From assembly GCF_024281235.1 (NCBI RefSeq), contig NZ_JAHWXY010000002.1:1-64000 (forward strand): DNA of 64,000 nucleotides. Direction: 5' to 3'. Below the pieces are notes generated by a model that did not search any database, was not told the origin of the DNA, and saw nothing but the letters and a program-made list of their open reading frames with translations. Source of the stretch: Shinella daejeonensis (GTDB taxonomy: Bacteria; Pseudomonadota; Alphaproteobacteria; Rhizobiales; Rhizobiaceae). Below are positions 53,459 to 61,776 of this stretch, piece after piece; positions within the stretch are counted from its first letter, which is position 1, and each line of letters opens with the position of its first letter. Made by a program: the position numbers and the translations under genes.

Positions 53459-54061
53459 ATGGTTCGCAACGGCGCTTTGCAAGATTTCCTCGACGCGGCC
53501 TTCGCCGCTTATGACGATGCCGTCACGGACCCCGAGGGACGCCGGTCCGTGCAGCGGATCTTCGCTCTTCTCGAGACGCCGCAACCGGAGCGGCCGGAGA
53601 TCGGCCGACGCGCGCCGGTCTGCGAGCATCTCGCCGGCGTCTTTGCCGGACGGACGGGACGGCCGCTGCTCGACGGCCTCGTCGAGCGGTTCGCACAGCT
53701 GGAGCCGCAGCTCGAATGGAAGCCGCGGCCGGATGACACCGGGACGGCGAGCGAAAACTTTTCCACGGGCCACGCCAATGCGATGATCGTCGGGCCGGGC
53801 GGTCTGGAAAATCGCAGGGACGCTTGGCTCGGCGTCACCCTGATGGCGCCGAATGTGCGCTATCCCGATCACGATCATGCGCCGGAAGAGACCTATCTCG
53901 TTTTGTCGGACAGCCAATTCATGCATGGCGATTCCGGATGGTTCTCGCCCGGCGTCGGCGGATCGTTCTACAATCCGCCGGGCATCCGGCATGCCATGCG
54001 GTCCGCAGACACGCCGCTTTTCGCCTTCTGGGCCTTGCTCCCCGACCGGCCGAGCCAATAG
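53459..54061 (+). CDS. DMSP lyase-like cupin (DddQ family)
   Basis: 200 residues: helical N-terminus and a C-terminal cupin. VRYPDHDHAPEETYLVLSD and YNPPGIRHAMRSADTPLFAF hold the metal site. Residues Tyr135, His140, Glu144, Tyr146 and His178 have the same spacing as the five active-site residues reported for DddQ (Tyr120, His125, Glu129, Tyr131, His163, from memory). DddQ cleaves dimethylsulfoniopropionate to dimethylsulfide and acrylate. It starts 2 bases after the demethylase stop and must be co-transcribed. In a betaine operon the substrate may be DMSP or a nitrogen betaine. Confidence 0.82.
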   Translation: MVRNGALQDFLDAAFAAYDDAVTDPEGRRSVQRIFALLETPQPERPEIGRRAPVCEHLAGVFAGRTGRPLLDGLVERFAQLEPQLEWKPRPDDTGTASENFSTGHANAMIVGPGGLENRRDAWLGVTLMAPNVRYPDHDHAPEETYLVLSDSQFMHGDSGWFSPGVGGSFYNPPGIRHAMRSADTPLFAFWALLPDRPSQ

Positions 54062-54075
54062 GCAAAAACAGCGGT

Positions 54076-54870
54076 TCACCACCAGCGATGGAAGTGGTGG
54101 ACCGGGCCGCTCCCCTTTCCAATGGCGAGGGTTACGCCCGCGCGCAGGGCGGCGTGAACGTAATCCTTGGCCTGTCTGACGGCGTCGCCGAGTTCGAGGC
54201 CGCATGCAAGCCCGGCCGCTATGGCGGCCGAAAGCGTACAGCCCGTGCCATGGGTATGCGGCGTCGCGATACGGGGCGCGGCAAGCCGCGCCATGCCCTG
54301 TCCGTCGAAGAACAGATCGACGCTTTCGGAGCCGCTTCCATGGCCGCCCTTGAGCAGCACCGACGCGGCCCCCGCAGCAAGGAGCAACTCGCCCTGCCGC
54401 GCCATTTCCGCCTCATCGGCGGCAATCGGCGTCCCGGTGAGCAGGGCCGCCTCGGGCATGTTCGGCGTGACGATGGCGGCGAGCGGAAGAAGCTCCGCTT
54501 TCAGGGTCTCCACCGCGTCGGATTGCAGCAGCCGCGCGCCGGTGGTCGCCACCATCACCGGATCGAGGACCGGATGCACCCCGTAGCGGCGCAGCCGCTC
54601 CGCGATGATCTGGATCGTGTCGATACGCGAGACCATGCCGATCTTGACGCCGCCGACCGCCATATCGGCGTAGATCGCATCGATCTGGCCGGCAACCATG
54701 GCGGGCGAAACGTCCTCCACAGCGCAGACCCCTTGCGTGTTCTGCGCGGTCAGCGCGGTGATTGCGCTGGTTCCGAAGACGCCGAGCGCCGAGAAGGTCT
54801 TCAGGTCCGCCTGGATGCCGGCTCCGCCGCCGCTGTCGGAACCGGCGATGGTGAGGGCGATGGCTGTCAT
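54076..54870 (-). CDS. thiD: Hydroxymethylpyrimidine/phosphomethylpyrimidine kinase
   Basis: 264 residues, ribokinase fold. [60 protein letters not shown] and [18 protein letters not shown] with the catalytic Asp-type anion hole. It phosphorylates HMP and HMP-P for thiamine synthesis. Last of the thi operon; start overlaps thiE stop by 4 bases. Confidence 0.95.
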   Translation of the reverse strand: MTAIALTIAGSDSGGGAGIQADLKTFSALGVFGTSAITALTAQNTQGVCAVEDVSPAMVAGQIDAIYADMAVGGVKIGMVSRIDTIQIIAERLRRYGVHPVLDPVMVATTGARLLQSDAVETLKAELLPLAAIVTPNMPEAALLTGTPIAADEAEMARQGELLLAAGAASVLLKGGHGSGSESVDLFFDGQGMARLAAPRIATPHTHGTGCTLSAAIAAGLACGLELGDAVRQAKDYVHAALRAGVTLAIGKGSGPVHHFHRWW

Positions 54871-55529
54871 GGCCTGTCTCCGCCCAGCGCGCGGTCAACG
54901 GCAACGCGCAGGTTCCTCGTGGCGCTTTCCATGTCCTGCGACCGGAAAATACCGGCAATGACGGCGACGCCGTCGGCGCCGGCCTGCGCGATCGTCCCGG
55001 CCCGCGCCGCGTCGATACCGGCGATGGCGCCGACCGGCAGGTCGGGGCGGGCTGCGCGGATGCGCGCGCGAAGGCTGATGAAGCCGTCGATGCCGAGCGG
55101 CGCGTCCGGATTGTTCTTGGACAGTGTTTCGTAGACGCCGCCTATGCAGGCATAGTCGATCGGTGCGGCGATGGCGCGCTCGGCGTCCGCCGTATTCTTC
55201 ACGGTCAGTCCGATGATCGCCTGCGGGCCGAGCAGGCTGCGGGCGGTTTCCGCCGCCATATCCTCCCGCCCGAGATGAACGCCGTCCGCACCGCTCGCCA
55301 GCGCCACGTCCACCCGGTCGTTGACGACGAATGGCACGCCGCTGCCGGCAAGCGCCTCGCGGATCGCCTGTGCCGTTTCGATCATCAGGCGGGTCGGCGC
55401 GTTCTTGTCGCGATATTGTATGATGGTCGCGCCATTGCGGGCGGCAAGCGAAGCCAGCGCCGGCAGCGCGCCGATATCCCGCAGGCTGCCGTCGACGATG
55501 GCGTTCAACCGGTAGTCAATCCTGTTCAT
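54867..55529 (-). CDS. thiE: Thiamine phosphate synthase
   Basis: 220 residues. [20 protein letters not shown] (pyrophosphate-binding), [34 protein letters not shown] and [20 protein letters not shown]. It joins HMP-PP and thiazole phosphate. ATG 55529 has AAGGATCA; overlaps the thiM end by 14 bases. Confidence 0.94.
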   Translation of the reverse strand: MNRIDYRLNAIVDGSLRDIGALPALASLAARNGATIIQYRDKNAPTRLMIETAQAIREALAGSGVPFVVNDRVDVALASGADGVHLGREDMAAETARSLLGPQAIIGLTVKNTADAERAIAAPIDYACIGGVYETLSKNNPDAPLGIDGFISLRARIRAARPDLPVGAIAGIDAARAGTIAQAGADGVAVIAGIFRSQDMESATRNLRVAVDRALGGDRP

Positions 55530-56268
55530 TGCTGATCCTTGCATGAGCGATAAGGTCGGCGGGCGAAAGGTTCGCCAGCGCGTCAAGAAGGGCCGGCTGG
55601 AAGCTGCCGGGTCCCGTGGCGGAGCGGGCGGCGATCTCGCCGGCGACGCCCAGCACGGCGGCGGCCGCCGCCGCTGCGGTGAAGGCATTGCCTTCGATCG
55701 CCAGAAAGGCCGCGATGAGCGCCCCCGAAAGGCAACCCGTTCCCGTGACCTGGGCCATCAGGGGATGGCCGTTTTCCACGCGCAGGGCGGTTCCGTTCCA
55801 GGTGATCCGGTCGACCGATCCGGTGGTGACGGTGGCGATCCGTGCGGGGGCGGCGAGCAGTTCATGCTCGTCCCTGTTGACGCGAAGAACCGCCGGTTCC
55901 CGCGCCAGCAGTGCGCGGGCGAAGCCGGCACGGGAGGGGGAATAGTCGCAATGCGCGGGATCGAGCGACCATCGCCGCCCCTCCCGCGCCGCGGCGTCGA
56001 GCGCCACCCCGATCGCCTGACGGCGGCCGGCGTCGAGCGTGCCGAGATTGACAACGAGCGCATCGGCCTTGTGCACGAAGGCGGCGACCTCTTCGGCAGC
56101 GCTTGTCATGGAGGGGACCGCGCCGAGCGCCGTCAGCCCGTCGGCCACGAACTTCTGGACGACGGTGTTCATCAGGCAATGCACGCGCGGCCGGCGCGCG
56201 CGCAGATCGTCGAGCAGGCCGGCGGCGAGTGCGGGGAGCGTGGCTGGATCGGCATGAAGAGCGGTCAT
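55516..56268 (-). CDS. thiM: Hydroxyethylthiazole kinase
   Basis: 250 residues. CLMNTVVQKFVADGLTALGA, VPSMTSAAEEVAAFVHKADA, VNLGTLDAGRRQAIGVALDA and TGTGCLSGALIAAFLA for ATP and catalysis. It salvages the thiazole alcohol. With thiE and thiD it completes salvage from HMP and thiazole. Overlaps thiY-like by 4 bases. Confidence 0.94.
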   Translation of the reverse strand: MTALHADPATLPALAAGLLDDLRARRPRVHCLMNTVVQKFVADGLTALGAVPSMTSAAEEVAAFVHKADALVVNLGTLDAGRRQAIGVALDAAAREGRRWSLDPAHCDYSPSRAGFARALLAREPAVLRVNRDEHELLAAPARIATVTTGSVDRITWNGTALRVENGHPLMAQVTGTGCLSGALIAAFLAIEGNAFTAAAAAAAVLGVAGEIAARSATGPGSFQPALLDALANLSPADLIAHARISNEQD

Positions 56269-57254
56269 GGCAGTTCCACCGCGATATCTTCGACCTGCGG
56301 GGCCGTTTCGATCAGGCCGCTTTCGGCCATGAAGGCGGCAAAACGGGCGTAACGGGCATGATCAAGCGCCGCCGGCCGTTTTGCGAAACGGGGCAGGGTG
56401 TCGCTCCAGGCCTGCCGGTTCAGTTCGTTGTCGAGATCGGGGTAGGCTTCCACGAACAGTTTCCAGCTTTCATCGGGATGATTGGTCAGATGGATCGCTC
56501 CCTGTTCGACGGCGGCAAGAAAGCGCTTCAGACGGTCGTCCGGCAGGAGGTCGGGTCTGGCGATGAAGATCAGTTCGTCATAGACCGGGACGCCGTTTTC
56601 CTCCGGGAAAAAGGCATGGCCTTCGTGACCCTCCAGGCGCATTTGCGTCAGTTCGAAATTGCGGAAGCCGCCGATGGTGGCGTCGACCTTGCCGGCGATC
56701 AAGGAGGGGGAGAGGGCGAAGTTGACATTGACGAGTTCGACGCTCTCCCGCGGCACGCCGGCTTCGGCCAGCATCCTGCCGAGCATGGCGTCCTCGAAGC
56801 CGGAGACCGAGAAGCCGATGCGCTTTCCGGCGAGATCCGCGATCGATTTCACGGGGCCGTCCGCAAGGACCATCAGGGTATTGAGCGGCGTCTCGACCAA
56901 TGTGCCGAAGCGTTTGAGCGGTACGCCGGCGGCGTGATCGAGATAGAGGTTCGGCTGGTAGTGGATGCCGATATCCACCTGGCCCGCGGCTACCGCGCGC
57001 GGCACCATGGACGGGTCGGCCGGGGGCAGCAGTTCGACGTCGAGACCCTGCTGTGCGAAGAACCCGAGCTTGTCGGCGACGACCAGCGGGGCGTGGTCCG
57101 GGTTCACGAACCATTCGAGCATGACGGTGAGCTTTTCCCGTTCCGGCGTCTCGGCGCGGGCGGGTGTGACGAGCGAAAAGCCCGTCAGAAGGGCGACAAG
57201 GAGGAGGCGTATCATCAGGATTCCCATTTCTTTGAGGGGTTTGAGAAAAGTCAT
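56265..57254 (-). CDS. Thiamine-precursor ABC substrate-binding protein (ThiY/NMT1-like)
   Basis: 329 residues from ATG 57254, which overlaps the permease stop and has AGGA before it; shorter starts at 57227 and 57215 also give a signal peptide (MIRLLLVALLTGFSLVTPAR). Mature part: LTVMLEWFVNPDHAPLVVAD, KLGFFAQQGLDVELLPPADP, FSVSGFEDAMLGRMLAEAG, typical of NMT1/THI5-like pyrimidine-precursor binding proteins (ThiY). It probably captures formylaminopyrimidine or HMP. Confidence 0.88.
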   Translation of the reverse strand: MTFLKPLKEMGILMIRLLLVALLTGFSLVTPARAETPEREKLTVMLEWFVNPDHAPLVVADKLGFFAQQGLDVELLPPADPSMVPRAVAAGQVDIGIHYQPNLYLDHAAGVPLKRFGTLVETPLNTLMVLADGPVKSIADLAGKRIGFSVSGFEDAMLGRMLAEAGVPRESVELVNVNFALSPSLIAGKVDATIGGFRNFELTQMRLEGHEGHAFFPEENGVPVYDELIFIARPDLLPDDRLKRFLAAVEQGAIHLTNHPDESWKLFVEAYPDLDNELNRQAWSDTLPRFAKRPAALDHARYARFAAFMAESGLIETAPQVEDIAVELP

Positions 57255-57994
57255 CGTTCCTGCATCCAGGGCGTGAGGAGGGGGGCGAGCGCATCTATCG
57301 CGTGGCGAAGAACAAGCGTGAGGGCTGCAAGCACCGTCATCGCGGCGAAGACGGTGTCGGTCTGCATGCGGGCATTGGCCTGGACCATCACGAAGCCGAG
57401 CCCGGCCGAAGCTCCGACCCATTCGCCGACCACCGCGCCGAGCGGCGCAAGGGGGGCGGCGACGCGCAGGCCGGAAACCAGTCCGGGCAGGGCAAGCGGC
57501 AGGCGGACATGCCGCAGCGTCTGCCAGTGTGTCGCGGTGGTCATGGCGGTGGCGTCGAGCAGGTCGGGTTCGATGCGCCGCAATCCGTCCGAAAAGGCGG
57601 AGGCCACGGGAAAGAAGATGATGAGCGTCGTCATCGCCACCTTGGAGGCCATGCCGAAACCGAACCAGACCACGAGCAAAGGCGCCAGGACGAAGACCGG
57701 GAAGGCCTGCATCACCAGCACCAGCGGCCAGATCGCCCGGCCGAAGCGGGGCAATGCGACGGTGGCGATCGCCGTGGCGATGCCGAGCAGGCTGCCGATG
57801 GTAAAGCCGACGGCAATCTCCCCGAGCGTCACCAACGCATTGCCGGCGAGGAAGCGCCACTGGCGGATGAGTGCGGCAAACACCTCAAGCGGCGCCGGCA
57901 GGATGTAGCGTGGCGGTTCGAGCGTCAGGATCAGCCCCTGCCAGACGACAAGCAGGATTGCGACCGTCCGCAGCGCGGCGCGGAAAAACGGCAT
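57251..57994 (-). CDS. ABC transporter permease, ThiX-like
   Basis: 247 residues with 6 membrane helices and the BPD motif AMTTATHWQTLRHVRLPLAL then PGLVSGLRVAAPLAPLGAVV. N-terminus LPAPLEVFAALIRQWRFLAG is typical of the nitrate/taurine/ThiX group. No ATPase (ThiZ) is in the operon. First large gene after the riboswitch; its own ribosome site is poor. Confidence 0.87.
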   Translation of the reverse strand: MPFFRAALRTVAILLVVWQGLILTLEPPRYILPAPLEVFAALIRQWRFLAGNALVTLGEIAVGFTIGSLLGIATAIATVALPRFGRAIWPLVLVMQAFPVFVLAPLLVVWFGFGMASKVAMTTLIIFFPVASAFSDGLRRIEPDLLDATAMTTATHWQTLRHVRLPLALPGLVSGLRVAAPLAPLGAVVGEWVGASAGLGFVMVQANARMQTDTVFAAMTVLAALTLVLRHAIDALAPLLTPWMQER

Positions 57995-58005
57995 GGGACG
58001 TTCGC

Positions 58006-58056
58006 CTAGATGCGCGATCCGGACGAGGGCTTCATGGCGGCAGGAAAGATAAACAT
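58006..58056 (-). CDS. Possible 16-codon leader peptide between riboswitch and thiX-like gene
   Basis: Minus-strand ATG at 58056 preceded by TGGAGAT, encoding MFIFPAAMKPSSGSRI and stopping 12 bases before the permease start. The permease has no clear ribosome site, while this frame has one, so translation may be coupled. A chance frame cannot be excluded. Confidence 0.35.
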   Translation of the reverse strand: MFIFPAAMKPSSGSRI

Positions 58057-58128
58057 GGCGATCTCCAAACGACTGGCAAGGAGATCCGGTAAGCGCGGTA
58101 GAGGGAATTCTGGTCCTTGGACCCTTGT

Positions 58129-58222
58129 TCCGTTCCTACGCCGGTATGACCCGGATCAGGTTCAAGGGTTCGGCTCGTCGCCATCTCAGCACCGTTCGGT
58201 GCGCCCCTCGGAAGTGCGCTCA
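58129..58222 (-). ncRNA. TPP riboswitch
   Basis: On the minus strand the aptamer reads GAGGGGCGC...GCTGAGATGGCGACGAGC... ACCCTTGAACCTGATCC then GGTCATACCGGCGTAGGAAC. These are the conserved THI-box blocks: the GGGG start, CUGAGA, ACCCUUGAACCUGAUC and the UACCGGCGUAGGAA end. It controls thiXY-thiMED and should switch them off with thiamine pyrophosphate, probably at translation in this group. A short GGTCCAAGGACC hairpin follows at ~58112-58124. Confidence 0.95.
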
Positions 58223-58292
58223 CTATGCAGCAAAGCATTTGCCAGTCAAGCCACGCCTGTGGATTGGCGCTGGCCGCAACGACGGGCCGTCG

Positions 58293-58589
58293 TCAGCCGA
58301 GATTGCGCAGGATGCCGGCGGAGACGATTGCCACGAGGACGGTCGGCAGCAGGGACAGGCGGGTGGCGGCGATGGTGGTGATGACAAGCGCGATCAGGTC
58401 TGCCGGATGACCACTGACGAACTGCGGCGCGATGATGGTGATCAGAACGCAGCCCGGCGCGCTTTCCAGCACTGTCGTCAGCCGCGGGCTGAGGGTGCGG
58501 TTGCGCAGGAACAGATAGCCGCCGACGCGCGTCAGATAGGTGACGATCGCCATCGCGAGGATGGTCGCAAGGTTGAGAGGGTCTATCAT
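58293..58589 (-). CDS. azlD: AzlD family branched-chain amino acid transport protein
   Basis: 98 residues, three to four helices: MIDPLNLATILAMAIVTYLT, RVGGYLFLRNRTLSPRLTTV, LESAPGCVLITIIAPQFVSG. AzlD is the small partner of AzlC in exporting branched-chain amino acids or analogues. ATG 58589 overlaps the azlC stop (ATGA). Confidence 0.9.
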   Translation of the reverse strand: MIDPLNLATILAMAIVTYLTRVGGYLFLRNRTLSPRLTTVLESAPGCVLITIIAPQFVSGHPADLIALVITTIAATRLSLLPTVLVAIVSAGILRNLG

Positions 58590-59335
58590 GCCGGTCTCGC
58601 GAGCACAAAGGCGGCGAGCACGCCGGAGAGGGCGCCCGCCGGCACATACCAGGCGCCGGGAATGAAGACATAGGTCAGTGCGGCCACGACGAGGCTCACC
58701 AGCCAGGGCCGTGCGGCTGCCGGCCCCTTCCACATGCCGGCGAGCATGACGAGGAAGACCGCCGGAAAAGCCATGTCGAAACCGAACCGGGTGACATCGC
58801 CGAGAATGGGACCTGCCAGCGCTCCCACCGTCGTGAAGACCACCCAGCAGATATAGAAGCCGAAAGCCATTGCGAAATAATAGGGCATCGACAGCCGGCC
58901 GGTCCGGCGCGCATCGGCAAGGCCGAGAGCCCAGCTCTCGTCGCACATGACGAACAGCGCCGTGAAGGCCTGGCGCCTCGGCAGGTGCCGGATCAGGGGC
59001 GCGAAAGCCGCACCCATCAGCAGGTGCCGGCTGTTGACGAGGAAGGTGATCGCGACGATGAGCAGCAGATGCGGCGGCGATGTCCAGAGCTGGACTGCGG
59101 CAAATTCCGAACCGCCGCCGAAATTGAGGCCCGTCATCAGCGGAACCTCGGCGACACTGAACCCCTTCTGCGCCGCTTGCGAACCGAGAACCAGCGCGAA
59201 GGGAATGAAGCCGAGCATCATCGGCAGCGCCGCCTTCAGCCCGCGCCAGCTTTCCGAACCGCGCCAGGCGAAGCGCAGGCTCGGCGACTTGGCCGCCACC
59301 TCACTCGCATCCGGGTCTTTGGTCGCTGTTTCCAT
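58586..59335 (-). CDS. azlC: AzlC family ABC/branched-chain amino acid permease
   Basis: 249 residues with ~7 helices. GLKAALPMMLGFIPFALVLG, LMTGLNFGGGSEFAAVQLW, LVNSRHLLMGAAFAPLIRHL, FALFVMCDESWALG-type DESW motif: AzlC. Forms an exporter with AzlD. It lies between the thiamine riboswitch and the IclR gene on the minus strand and is not under the riboswitch, since it is upstream of it. Confidence 0.9.
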   Translation of the reverse strand: METATKDPDASEVAAKSPSLRFAWRGSESWRGLKAALPMMLGFIPFALVLGSQAAQKGFSVAEVPLMTGLNFGGGSEFAAVQLWTSPPHLLLIVAITFLVNSRHLLMGAAFAPLIRHLPRRQAFTALFVMCDESWALGLADARRTGRLSMPYYFAMAFGFYICWVVFTTVGALAGPILGDVTRFGFDMAFPAVFLVMLAGMWKGPAAARPWLVSLVVAALTYVFIPGAWYVPAGALSGVLAAFVLARPA

Positions 59336-59478
59336 GGGATATCAACATTCCTTTGGCAGATTGAACGGGTGACACCCGGCTTGATGATGAGGATGTGGCC
59401 CGGTTTCGGGGCCGTTTGACGGCGTGCATGGAGGCGATCAGCAAGCGGCAGCAGCCTTTCAGGCTGGACTATGACTGA

Positions 59479-60276
59479 TCAGCGGAGCGGAACATCAGCA
59501 AGAGAGGTTGCTTGCCCGTGGGTGCCGGACGCAGACGCGACAGCTCCGATTTTGTCTTCTATCCTGTCACGGCAGTTTCGCAAGCCTGCGAAAATGGCGT
59601 CTTCTCGTCTTTCGACCCGAATCGTCGGCAGAACGACCGCCAGGGAATAAAGGCCCAGATGAGTACACAAGGGCACGGCGAAGCTACAGACGCCGGCGAA
59701 GAAGTTCGATGTATCCCGGGCAATGTCCTTTTCGCGGTAGATGGCTTCCAATTCATGCGAGACGTCGGTTTCCGACATATATTCCGAAAGTATCTGTTTG
59801 GCCCGTTCGGGCGGCAATTCAGCTATAATCGAGCGGCCGGCCGCGAGTTGATGAGCCGGGACCGGAGCCGTGCCTAAAGGGAAGACGACGCGTAGCGGCT
59901 GTTCAGCAATACAGCGATCGATCGCCGCGAGATTACGGCCGGCCAACGCGCAAAGCGCTACGGTCTCTCCCAGTTCACCGCATAGTTGCTCGAGCAGAGG
60001 GCGCACCTCGGACACGATGTCGGCTTGCCGGCGATAGACGAGTTCCGAAAGCATGGGGCCAAGACGGAAGCCATGCCCCTGTGCCGAAAGCTCGACAAAG
60101 CCTTCAGCCTCCAGCGATTGCATGATTCGCTGCACCGTCGAGCGCGCCAGTCCGACCCTTTTGGCAATCGAAGCCAGGCTTAATCCGTCGGGATGGTCGC
60201 CGAGTTGGCGCAGGATCGCGGCGGCGCGCGCAATGACCTGGATCCCGATGGTTCTGTCACTTTCAACGGCCATCAT
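59479..60276 (-). CDS. IclR family transcriptional regulator
   Basis: 265 residues. HTH: GLSLASIAKRVGLARSTVQR then IMQSLEAEGFVELSAQGHGF; effector domain: LCALAGRNLAAIDRCIAEQP, VPAHQLAAGRSIIAELPPER and FFAGVCSFAVPLCTHLGLYS. Divergent from the RND pump genes, so the pump is its likely target, unusual since RND pumps are mostly controlled by TetR or MarR proteins. Confidence 0.92.
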   Translation of the reverse strand: MMAVESDRTIGIQVIARAAAILRQLGDHPDGLSLASIAKRVGLARSTVQRIMQSLEAEGFVELSAQGHGFRLGPMLSELVYRRQADIVSEVRPLLEQLCGELGETVALCALAGRNLAAIDRCIAEQPLRVVFPLGTAPVPAHQLAAGRSIIAELPPERAKQILSEYMSETDVSHELEAIYREKDIARDTSNFFAGVCSFAVPLCTHLGLYSLAVVLPTIRVERREDAIFAGLRNCRDRIEDKIGAVASASGTHGQATSLADVPLR

Positions 60277-60627
60277 ACAGTCCTCGCACGCTTGGATGTT
60301 CGGTGTGCATTGACATTTCCGCTCCCATTCTCATATTATGATACAGTGTACCGCGATGCGGTCAATCTCAGCGTTGTCTTTATCATCCCTCCCGGGCATG
60401 CGCCTAGGTCGAATTCTTCGAGGTTCGGTGTCCCCCGTGAAATGCTGCCAGTTCCACTGTGGACCGTCGGATACTGCTTGTCTCCGGGTTCATCGCGCTT
60501 CGCCGATCGGGATCTCCGACCCGAACCGGTCCCGCTTTGTTTTCAACATTGACCGGCGCAGCCATTTGTGCGGCACTCGGATGCTGCCGCTTTTTCGTAT
60601 TTTTTCAAACGCCCTATGAGGGATCCC
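60277..60627. other. Intergenic region between the IclR regulator and RND pump
   Basis: 351 bases without a supported gene. It holds the promoter at 60310-60339 and a ~280-base stretch that would be the pump's 5' leader. No clear structure was seen in that leader. Confidence 0.5.
60310..60339 (+). promoter_or_regulatory. Sigma-70-type promoter for the RND pump, with palindrome
   Basis: TTGACA (60310) and TATTAT (60334) with an 18-base spacer. Right after it, ATACAGTGTAC (60341) is nearly symmetric and lies where a repressor such as the IclR protein could bind. Confidence 0.6.
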
Positions 60628-61773
60628 ATGCCAAGAAGCTTCAGAAAAGGGGCGATTTTCGCCTCGGCCATTTTTGCAACGGTCGGCCTCCTGCCGGTCG
60701 TGTCCGTCGCCCAGCAGCCTCTGCCGACGGTCTCCGTCATGACGGCGACGCCGACGGATTTCACGTCGACGGCCCGCCTTCCGGGTCGCGTCAAGGCATC
60801 GACCATCGCCGAGGTGCGGCCTCAGGTTTCCGGCATTCTGGAGACGCGTCTTTTCGAGGAGGGCGCCACCGTCGAAGCCGGCGCCGTGCTCTACCAGATC
60901 GAAAGCGTCACCTATCGCGCTGCGGTCGCGGCAGCCGTGGCGGCGGTCTCGCAGGCGCAGGCCAACTATGATCTGGCGGTCATCGAGGCGGAGCGCGCAC
61001 AGAGCCTTTTCTCCTCCAACACCGGCACGGCCGCCAATCGGGACAAGGCCGTCGCGACGCAAAGCGCGGCCGAGGCGGCGTTGCAAATGGCCAAAGCCCA
61101 ATTGAGCAGCGCCGAAATCGAGCTTGACCGCACGACCGTTCGTGCGCCCATCGCCGGGGTGATCGGTCTGTCCCAGACGACGACGGGGGCCCTGGTCAGC
61201 GCCTTGCAGGCCACCGCGCTGACGACGATCCGCACGCTGGATCCGATTTATGTCGACGTAACGCTGTCGGCAAACGACCTTCTCGACTGGAGCGCGTCGC
61301 AGGAGCAGCGCGAGGCCATGAAACATTCCAGCGCGACCATGTTCCTGCCCAACCGGCAGGTCTTCGAGGCGAAAGGCGAGATCAAGGCGGCGGAGCCGCA
61401 GGTCGAGCCGACCACCGGCATGGTGACCCTGCGCATCAGTTTCCCGAACGCCGACCACCGATTGCTTCCCGGTCTTTACGTCGAGGTCGAATTGCCGACG
61501 AGCGTGACGGAGGGCGCGGTTCTGGTGCCGCAGAACGCGGTGATGCGCGATGCAAGCGGCGCCGCCAGCGTGTGGATCGTCGAGGACGGCAAGATCGCCG
61601 TCCGGGAACTGACCATCGTCACCTCCGAGGGCAACCGCTGGGTCACGACGGGCGGCCTGAAGGGCGGTGAATCCATCGTGGTATCCGGTTTCCAGAAGGC
61701 TGCGCCCGGGGCCGAGGTCCAGGTCCAGGCCACCGGGGAGAACTTGCAAGCCGCGCCGGGCGAGGGTAATTGA
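60628..61773 (+). CDS. RND efflux periplasmic adaptor subunit (MexA/AcrA-like)
   Basis: 381 residues. Signal sequence ending ...VVSVAQ, then lipoyl halves TARLPGRVKASTIAEVRPQV and SGILETRLFEEGATVEAGAV, a coiled hairpin (AVAAVSQAQANYDLAVIEAE), and RTTVRAPIAGVIGLSQTTTG. Links the inner-membrane pump to an outer-membrane channel. ATG 60628 has GAGGGA; a nearby ATG at 60616 is in frame. No lipobox Cys is seen, unlike MexA. Confidence 0.92.
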   Translation: MPRSFRKGAIFASAIFATVGLLPVVSVAQQPLPTVSVMTATPTDFTSTARLPGRVKASTIAEVRPQVSGILETRLFEEGATVEAGAVLYQIESVTYRAAVAAAVAAVSQAQANYDLAVIEAERAQSLFSSNTGTAANRDKAVATQSAAEAALQMAKAQLSSAEIELDRTTVRAPIAGVIGLSQTTTGALVSALQATALTTIRTLDPIYVDVTLSANDLLDWSASQEQREAMKHSSATMFLPNRQVFEAKGEIKAAEPQVEPTTGMVTLRISFPNADHRLLPGLYVEVELPTSVTEGAVLVPQNAVMRDASGAASVWIVEDGKIAVRELTIVTSEGNRWVTTGGLKGGESIVVSGFQKAAPGAEVQVQATGENLQAAPGEGN

Positions 61774-61776
61774 ATC

